Positions 1 to 4,147 of a DNA stretch of 6,188 nt are shown here, in pieces. The stretch is from assembly GCA_021160765.1 (NCBI GenBank), contig JAGHBW010000059.1:1-6188 (forward strand). The letters run 5' to 3'. Source of the DNA: Thermoplasmata archaeon (lineage in GTDB: Archaea; Thermoplasmatota; Penumbrarchaeia; Penumbrarchaeales; EX4484-36). How positions within the stretch are numbered: position 1 is the first letter of the stretch; every line of letters starts with the position of its first letter. The notes under the pieces are model-generated. The model did not search any database. It was not told the DNA's origin and saw only the letters and a program-made list of their open reading frames with translations. The position numbers were made by a program, and so were the translations under genes.

Positions 1-60
1 CCTCACCCCCACCACCCCAACCACCATCGCCTCCATCTCCACCCCCAAGCTGAGGTCACA
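1..60. other. C-rich window edge; possible start of a divergent gene on the - strand
   Basis: These bases are strongly C-rich on the + strand. Read on the - strand from the ATG at 27-25 (in frame with an ATG at 36-34) they give MVVGVVGVR, using the GTG, GGG and AGG codons preferred by the other genes here. That hydrophobic, glycine-containing start resembles the first strand of a nucleotide-binding fold. A G-rich GGTGGAG stretch lies just upstream of these codons. The alternative is the 3' end of a + strand gene in frame 2, ending at TAA 68-70, but that peptide is Thr/Pro-rich and less protein-like. Only about nine codons are visible, so neither reading can be named. Confidence 0.2.
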
Positions 61-97
61 GAAAAAGTAAATAAAAAGGGAGGAAATGGGGGGGCGA
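61..97 (+). promoter_or_regulatory. Candidate TATA-type promoter for the DRG GTPase gene, possibly leaderless
   Basis: An A/T island centred near 71 (AGTAAATAAAAA, 66-77) sits in otherwise G/C-rich flanks, with a purine-rich BRE-like stretch just before it. In archaea transcription usually starts about 25-27 bases after the TATA centre, which points to 96-98, the A of the ATG at 98. The transcript may therefore be leaderless. The same island read on the - strand (TTTATTTA) could serve a divergent gene. No other AT-rich element is near. Assignment is by eye only. Confidence 0.45.
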
Positions 98-1207
98 ATG
101 GTCACAATAGAGGAGCAGATAAAGGCCATAGAGGAAGAGATCCTCAAAACTCAAAAGAACAAGGCTACTGAGCACCATATAGGAAAACTGAAGGCCAAGT
201 TGGCAAGGCTGAGAGCGGAACTTGAGCAGAGGAAGGCAAAAAAGGGTGGAGGTAGAGGCTTTCAGGTGAAGAAAGAGGGGGACGCCACAGTAGCCCTTGT
301 GGGATACCCCTCCGTTGGAAAATCCTCCCTTCTCAGCCTTCTTACTGGCAGGAAGAGCGTTGTAGCGGATTACCCCTTCACAACACTTGAGGTCATCCCG
401 GGGATACTGAAGCACAGGGGTGCTAGAATACAGATTCTTGATCTACCTGGCCTGATAGAGGGCTCTTCGGAGGGGAAGGGTAGGGGGAGAGAGGTCATGG
501 CTATGGTGAGGGCAGCTGACCTTGTGCTCCTTTTAGGGGACATCTATCAATCCGATTTTGAACCGCTCAGGAGAGAACTTTACAGGATGGGCATTAGGCT
601 TGACACCTCCCCCCCAAGGATAAAATTTGAGCCTAAAGAGCGTGGTGGGATAGTGATCCTCAGTACTGGGGAGATTGACAGGGAGAGTGAAACGGTCTTC
701 AAGGAGATGGCTAGAGCGTTTGGCTACATAAATGGCACCTTTATCGTACCTCCGAAAACGACGGAGGAGGAGTTCCTGGACCACCTTTCTGGAAACAGGG
801 TGTACATTCCCTCCCTTCAGGTGGTAAACAAGATAGACCTTCTGAATGATGAGGAGAGGATGAGTGCTTTAGAGAGATATAGAAGGGAGGGGAAACACCC
901 CATCTCTGTGAAGGAGGGTTGGGGGATTGAAGAACTGAAGGATTTAATGTTTGACCGCCTCTCCCTTATACGGATATACCTGAAGCCCAAGGGGGGGGAG
1001 GTGGACTACTCCGAGCCAATGATATTGAGGAGAGGTGCTACTGTGAGAGACGTCTGCGAGAAGCTTCACAGGGAGTTTGTTGAGAGGTTCATGTACGCTG
1101 AGGTCTGGGGCAAATCCGTGAAATTCGGTGGACAGAAGGTTGGCCTCATGCACCCTCTTGAGGATGCTGATGTGGTTAGGGTGACGTTGAGGAAGAAGAG
1201 CACATGA
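98..1207 (+). CDS. drg: DRG/Rbg family GTP-binding protein with C-terminal TGS domain
   Basis: This is an OBG-superfamily GTPase of the DRG (developmentally regulated GTP-binding) branch, found in archaea and eukaryotes; eukaryotic members bind ribosomes and help translation. Numbered from the ATG at 98 (369 residues), it has an N-terminal helical region with the DRG signature KATEHHIGKLKAKLA (22-36), G1 GYPSVGKS (69-76), G2 YPFTT (92-96), G3 DLPG (115-118), an inserted S5D2L-type segment (about 155-235) containing GIRLDTSPP and KERGG, G4 NKID (244-247), G5 SVKEGWG (270-276) and a TGS domain (about 292-367). All nucleotide-binding motifs are intact and the length is normal. An ATG at 86 would add MGGR, but GGGAGG ends only two bases before it; ATG 98 matches both the family N-terminus and the spacing from the TATA box. 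The next gene is 55 bases away. The cellular role is taken from the family. Confidence 0.93.
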   Translation: MVTIEEQIKAIEEEILKTQKNKATEHHIGKLKAKLARLRAELEQRKAKKGGGRGFQVKKEGDATVALVGYPSVGKSSLLSLLTGRKSVVADYPFTTLEVIPGILKHRGARIQILDLPGLIEGSSEGKGRGREVMAMVRAADLVLLLGDIYQSDFEPLRRELYRMGIRLDTSPPRIKFEPKERGGIVILSTGEIDRESETVFKEMARAFGYINGTFIVPPKTTEEEFLDHLSGNRVYIPSLQVVNKIDLLNDEERMSALERYRREGKHPISVKEGWGIEELKDLMFDRLSLIRIYLKPKGGEVDYSEPMILRRGATVRDVCEKLHREFVERFMYAEVWGKSVKFGGQKVGLMHPLEDADVVRVTLRKKST

Positions 1208-1224
1208 GGGTTAAAGGTAAAATA

Positions 1225-1246
1225 GGGGAGGACTTTTTGTTTCCCC
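1225..1246 (+). terminator. Small hairpin with T-run between drg and prs; terminator or leader structure
   Basis: GGGGA (1225-1229) can pair with TCCCC (1242-1246), extended by a G-T wobble at 1230/1241. The loop contains five T residues, and more T follows. Archaeal RNA polymerase often terminates at T-runs without needing a hairpin, so this may end the drg transcript. It also lies directly before the prs Shine-Dalgarno site and could equally be a leader element. A weak AT-rich stretch, TTAAAGGTAAAATA (1211-1224), could be a prs promoter, in which case the hairpin would fall near its start site. Confidence 0.3.
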
Positions 1247-1248
1247 AT

Positions 1249-1255
1249 AAGGAGG
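1249..1255 (+). promoter_or_regulatory. Shine-Dalgarno site of prs
   Basis: AAGGAGG lies seven bases before the ATG at 1263, which is good archaeal spacing. It supports that start and an SD-led transcript for this gene, in contrast to the possibly leaderless start of the gene before it. Confidence 0.75.
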
Positions 1256-1262
1256 CGGCAAG

Positions 1263-2120
1263 ATGAAGGTTCTTTCCGGCACAACAAACATGCTTCTGGC
1301 TGAGAGGTTGAGCCAGTGTTTGAATGCCCCCCTTCTGGTGAGGACCATAAAAAGGTTCCCCGATTCCGAGGCATACGTCAGAATAGAAGATGAGGTGGAG
1401 GGGGAGAGGGTGGTAGTTGTTCAATCCACATACCCGGATGAGCGCATTGTTGAACTCTTTTTGATGGTGGACGCCTTAAAGGAATTGAACGCTGGAGAGA
1501 TAGACCTTATAATACCGTACTTTGGATACGCAAGACAAGACAGGGTATTTCTTAAGGGTGAGGCTCTCTCAGCCAGGGCTATTGCAAGACGGGTAGAGGT
1601 TGATGTTAGCAGGGTGTACACCATAAACCTTCATAAAGCGTATATCACCGAATATTTTGAGAGGGCGGAGGCAATCCACCTCTCCGTAATGCCTGAATTA
1701 GGCAGATATTTGGCGGAGAAGGGTGCAGAGGTGATATTCTCACCTGACAAAGGGGCACTTCCATATGCTAAAGAGGCTGCTGAGGCTGCCTCACTCCCCT
1801 ACGACCACCTTAATAAGCGGAGAATAGATGCGGAGACCGTTGTAATTGAACCTGCAGAGACCTCTGTGGCGGGTATGAAGGTGGGAATCGTGGATGACAT
1901 CATAGCCACCGGCGGAACAATAAGAACAGCCAGAAGACAGTTGCTCTCGCAGGGGGCAAAAGAGGTTTTTGTGGCCGCTGTCCACGGCCTCTTCACCTCC
2001 GGCGCCCTTGAGAAGTTCAGATCGGAGGGGGTGGATGTGGCTGTGACGGACACAATCCAGACACCTGTGAGCAGGATAAGCGTTGCTGAGAGGCTCTGTA
2101 AAGCCATCCTGGAGGGATGA
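1263..2120 (+). CDS. prs: Ribose-phosphate pyrophosphokinase (PRPP synthetase), archaeal type
   Basis: The enzyme converts ribose 5-phosphate and ATP to PRPP and AMP in the cytosol, supplying nucleotide, histidine and, in methanopterin makers, pterin-cofactor synthesis. At 285 residues it matches the short archaeal form rather than the bacterial form of about 315. Visible motifs are FPDSE (32-36), PYFGYARQDR (85-94) for ATP binding, INLH with the metal-ligand position His124, SPDKGA (160-165), the catalytic-loop KRR (185-187) and the PRPP-binding loop DDIIATGGT (211-219). Asn122 stands where an acidic residue usually occurs in the D-x-H element; all other key positions look normal. ATG 1263 has a good Shine-Dalgarno site. 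The stop is one base before the mptA start, so the two are almost certainly co-transcribed and probably translationally coupled. Confidence 0.95.
   Translation: MKVLSGTTNMLLAERLSQCLNAPLLVRTIKRFPDSEAYVRIEDEVEGERVVVVQSTYPDERIVELFLMVDALKELNAGEIDLIIPYFGYARQDRVFLKGEALSARAIARRVEVDVSRVYTINLHKAYITEYFERAEAIHLSVMPELGRYLAEKGAEVIFSPDKGALPYAKEAAEAASLPYDHLNKRRIDAETVVIEPAETSVAGMKVGIVDDIIATGGTIRTARRQLLSQGAKEVFVAAVHGLFTSGALEKFRSEGVDVAVTDTIQTPVSRISVAERLCKAILEG
2111..2116 (+). promoter_or_regulatory. Shine-Dalgarno site inside the prs 3' end that sets the mptA start
   Basis: GGAGGG within the last codons of prs lies five bases before the ATG at 2122. It decides that start over the in-frame ATG at 2083, which would put 13 extra residues inside prs. 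A second ATG at 2117 is out of frame with mptA. Confidence 0.7.
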
Positions 2121-2121
2121 G

Positions 2122-3027
2122 ATGGACTTCCCCGACGTACAATCAGAGAGGCCTGAGAGGGGGTTTAAGTTAACAAGGGTGGGGATCGGGGGAGTTAAGA
2201 AAAGTGTGGTGATAAAGAGGCCCGAGAGGGAGGTGCACCTCATAGCCACCTTCACAGTATCTGTTGACCTTCCATCAAGCCTTAAAGGTTCTCATCTATC
2301 CAGAAACATAGAGGCTATTTGTGAGGTTGTTGACGCCTCCGTTAAAAACCCATCCCCCTCAATTGAAGACCTTGCAGTCTCAATATCAAGGGAGCTTCTG
2401 AAGAGGCATGAATACGCCACCTTCTCCGAGGTGGAGATAACGGCGGATTACTTCCTGAACAGGAAGACCCCTGATAGGAGAAGGTCCCAGGAGCATTATC
2501 TCCTCTTTGCAAGGGCTAGAAAGTGCCCGGGGGAGAGGGAGAGAAAGATGATCGGTGTTGAGGCTGTGGGAATGTCTGCCTGTCCATGCGCTCAGGAGGG
2601 TGTCAGAACAATCCTCATGGAGAGGCTGAAGGAGGAGGGTGTTGAGGAGGAAATTATAAAGAGGATCCTGAGCAGCATACCCACACCAACGCACAATCAG
2701 AGAAATCGGGCCATACTTGCCCTTGAAACAGACGCCTCTGTGGAGGTAGAGGCAGACGACCTCATAACGATATTGGAGGACTCCTTCAGCAGCCCCACCT
2801 ACGAGTTTTTGAAGAGACGGGGAGAGGCGATGATGGTTCTCTCAGCACACGAAAACCCAAGGTTTGTTGAGGATGTGGTAAGGGAGATCCTGAAAAGGGT
2901 TGTTGAGAAGTATTCAGAGCTCCCCGGGGATACGGTAGTCTATGCAAAGTCTATAAGTGAGGAATCCATTCACAAACACGACGCCTTCGCTGAGAGGGTC
3001 ACAACCCTGGAGGAGTTAAGGAGGTAA
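2122..3027 (+). CDS. mptA: GTP cyclohydrolase MptA (GTP cyclohydrolase IV, FolE2-like)
   Basis: MptA is the Fe(II)-dependent archaeal enzyme that converts GTP to 7,8-dihydroneopterin 2',3'-cyclic phosphate, the first committed step to tetrahydromethanopterin. The 301 residues match the family length. Visible landmarks are the N-terminal DVQSERPE (5-12), LTRVGIGGVKK (17-27), LPSSLKGSHLSRNIEA (50-65), GMSACPCAQE (150-159) with Cys154 and Cys156, the metal/active-site element PTPTHNQR (187-194) with His191, SFSSPTYEFLKRRGE (221-235), HENPRFVEDVVRE (243-255) and the C-terminal HKHDAFA (284-290). Nothing appears missing. It begins one base after prs and ends four bases before the UspA-like gene, whose Shine-Dalgarno site overlaps its stop codon. 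The bacterial homologue FolE2 is the alternative name, but the archaeal context favours MptA. Confidence 0.93.
   Translation: MDFPDVQSERPERGFKLTRVGIGGVKKSVVIKRPEREVHLIATFTVSVDLPSSLKGSHLSRNIEAICEVVDASVKNPSPSIEDLAVSISRELLKRHEYATFSEVEITADYFLNRKTPDRRRSQEHYLLFARARKCPGERERKMIGVEAVGMSACPCAQEGVRTILMERLKEEGVEEEIIKRILSSIPTPTHNQRNRAILALETDASVEVEADDLITILEDSFSSPTYEFLKRRGEAMMVLSAHENPRFVEDVVREILKRVVEKYSELPGDTVVYAKSISEESIHKHDAFAERVTTLEELRR
3019..3025 (+). promoter_or_regulatory. Shine-Dalgarno site overlapping the mptA stop, for the TTG start at 3032
   Basis: AGGAGGT ends on the first base of the mptA stop codon and leaves six bases before TTG 3032. This strong site justifies the non-ATG start, since the frame has no nearby ATG that would keep the first beta strand of the protein. 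Confidence 0.7.
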
Positions 3028-3031
3028 GCCT

Positions 3032-3439
3032 TTGACAGAGAAATTCCCAAATACGCTTCTTATACCAACTGCTGGATCCCTACCAGCAAGGGAGCGGGGA
3101 GAATATTTGGTGGACATCGCGAAAAGGCTCCGCAGCAGGATACTGGCTGTTCACGTGGTGGAGGAGGGGGCAAGTCCTATGAAGGTATCAGATGGGGAGG
3201 AGGCCCTTCAAATACTCAAGGAATATGCTGATAGGGCAGGGGTACCAATAGAAACCTACACCCTCCGAGGAGATATACTCAAAAATCTCGTAGAATTTGC
3301 CAGGGATAAGGGTGTGGATCTAATACTTGTGGGGTCTTCAGAGGGAAGGATAATTGCAGACTGGATAAGAAAGGATCTGGTCAAAACCTCACCCGTTCCA
3401 GTGGTAATCGTACCCTATGACTTCTCCCTGTTGATATAA
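3032..3439 (+). CDS. Universal stress protein (UspA) family protein, degenerate ATP motif
   Basis: This is a single UspA-type alpha/beta domain of 135 residues, the usual length. It opens with a beta strand and loop, TLLIPTAGS (8-16), then a helix, the strand RILAVHVVE (36-44), and a C-terminal half with GVDLILVGSSEG (94-105) and SPVPVVIVP (120-128). ATP-binding members carry an Asp in the first loop and a G-2x-G-9x-G-S/T signature near the end. Here the first loop has Thr (IPTAGS), the Gly spacing is stretched (GSSEG, 101-105), and Lys114-Asp115 occupy the late Gly-Ser position. I infer weak or no ATP binding. Starting at TTG with a strong Shine-Dalgarno site four bases after mptA, it looks like the last gene of the prs-mptA unit. 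Its target is unknown. Confidence 0.82.
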   Translation: MTEKFPNTLLIPTAGSLPARERGEYLVDIAKRLRSRILAVHVVEEGASPMKVSDGEEALQILKEYADRAGVPIETYTLRGDILKNLVEFARDKGVDLILVGSSEGRIIADWIRKDLVKTSPVPVVIVPYDFSLLI

Positions 3440-3459
3440 ATTAAACGATGACCTCCCTA

Positions 3460-3498
3460 AGGAAAATTATTTATTTTTCCTAATCTCTCAAACCCACG
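3460..3498 (+). promoter_or_regulatory. Promoter with palindromic TATA region for the MBL-kae1-bud32-rdgB block
   Basis: The gap after the UspA-like gene contains AGGAAAA (3460-3466) and TTTTCCT (3475-3481) as inverted arms around TTATTTAT (3467-3474), an archaeal TATA-like core. The TATA centre near 3471 lies about 26-28 bases before the ATG at 3499, the normal distance to a transcription start, so a leaderless or very short-leader transcript is expected. The inverted repeat covering the TATA box could be a repressor operator, since blocking TBP access is a common archaeal repression mode. The T-rich half (3471-3478) could also terminate the upstream transcript. Confidence 0.55.
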
Positions 3499-4143
3499 AT
3501 GGATTTTAAGGAGGTGGCAGAAGTGCTGGAGAAGATAAAGTGGCTGGGGCATGCATCTTTCGTGATTGAGGGAAGCAAAAGGATCTACATAGACCCGTGG
3601 AAGATCTCATACGTGAAACCCGCCGACCTGATCCTGGTGACCCACTCCCACTATGACCATCTGAGCCTGGATGACATTAGGAAGATAAGAGGGGAGGGGA
3701 CGTGGGTGGTTGGACCGAAGGACGTCACCTCGCAGGTGGGGGGACGTGTTAAAACGGTAAAGCCCTTTGATTCTGTGGTGGTAGAGGGTGTGAAGATTGA
3801 GACCATACCTGCATACAACCCAGCAAAGCAGTTTCACCCCAAGGCAAACGGATGGGTGGGTTTCATTGTGGAGATTGATGGTATGAGATATTATCAGCCC
3901 GGCGACACTGACCTCATAGATGAGATGAGAACCCTCAAAAACATTGATGTGGCTGTCTTCCCAGTTGGTGGGAAATATACAATGGACTGGAAGGAGGCTG
4001 CAGAGGCTGCAAAGATCATAAAGCCAAAGTACGCCATCCCGATGCACTGGGGTGAGATCATAGGTGATAGAAGGGATGCAGAGAGGTTTGTAAAAGCCCT
4101 GGAAGGATCAGGGATCAAGGGAGTAATCCTGGAGAAGTTGTGA
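3499..4143 (+). CDS. MBL-fold metal-dependent hydrolase (UlaG / UPF0173-like)
   Basis: This metallo-beta-lactamase-fold hydrolase has 214 residues. The N-terminal strand and WLGHASF (15-21) are followed by IDPW (31-34), the metal motif HSHYDH (49-54), His113 in KQFHPK, the bridging-Asp element PGDTD (134-138, Asp136) and the late ligand His183 in IPMHWGE. The ligand set looks complete for a dinuclear site. The pattern fits the UlaG/UPF0173 group, whose archaeal members are mostly uncharacterised, so I give no substrate. ATG 3499 has no Shine-Dalgarno site but fits a leaderless start from the promoter just upstream. An in-frame GTG at 3523 has AAGGAGGTG before it and would give a 206-residue form beginning just before the conserved core. 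It ends four bases before kae1-bud32. Confidence 0.88.
   Translation: MDFKEVAEVLEKIKWLGHASFVIEGSKRIYIDPWKISYVKPADLILVTHSHYDHLSLDDIRKIRGEGTWVVGPKDVTSQVGGRVKTVKPFDSVVVEGVKIETIPAYNPAKQFHPKANGWVGFIVEIDGMRYYQPGDTDLIDEMRTLKNIDVAVFPVGGKYTMDWKEAAEAAKIIKPKYAIPMHWGEIIGDRRDAERFVKALEGSGIKGVILEKL
3508..3516 (+). promoter_or_regulatory. Internal Shine-Dalgarno-like site for an alternative GTG start
   Basis: AAGGAGGTG lies within codons 4-6 of the MBL-fold gene and six bases before the in-frame GTG at 3523. It may be a real second start site or merely the codons for Lys-Glu-Val. Confidence 0.35.
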
Positions 4144-4147
4144 GTCA

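Noticed and set aside
56..415. Open 119-codon - strand frame at the start of drg
   Set aside because: It is antisense to the conserved DRG helices and G1 motif. The Leu/Phe/Ser-rich translation looks like antisense of a Lys/Glu-rich coding strand.
2083..2121. Longer mptA start at ATG 2083
   Set aside because: It would add 13 residues overlapping prs, and a good Shine-Dalgarno site points to ATG 2122, which also fits the family N-terminus.
1791..2255. Open 154-codon - strand frame across the prs-mptA junction
   Set aside because: It overlaps two well-supported genes on the other strand and shows a Cys/Ser-rich, non-protein-like composition.
3451..3456. ACCTCC, complementary to the GGAGGT at 3510-3515, as a possible SD-sequestering switch
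   Set aside because: It would be absent from a transcript that starts near 3498, and a 6-bp match over a long loop is weak.
3448..3483. Eleven-codon open frame (MTSLRKIIYFS) in the usp-MBL gap
   Set aside because: It has no Shine-Dalgarno site and lies over the promoter palindrome, upstream of the likely transcription start.
3994..4011. Direct repeat GAGGCTGC-A-GAGGCTGC in the MBL gene, with a similar one in prs
   Set aside because: It simply encodes Glu-Ala-Ala-Glu-Ala-Ala in a helix, a common composition, with no sign of a repeat element.
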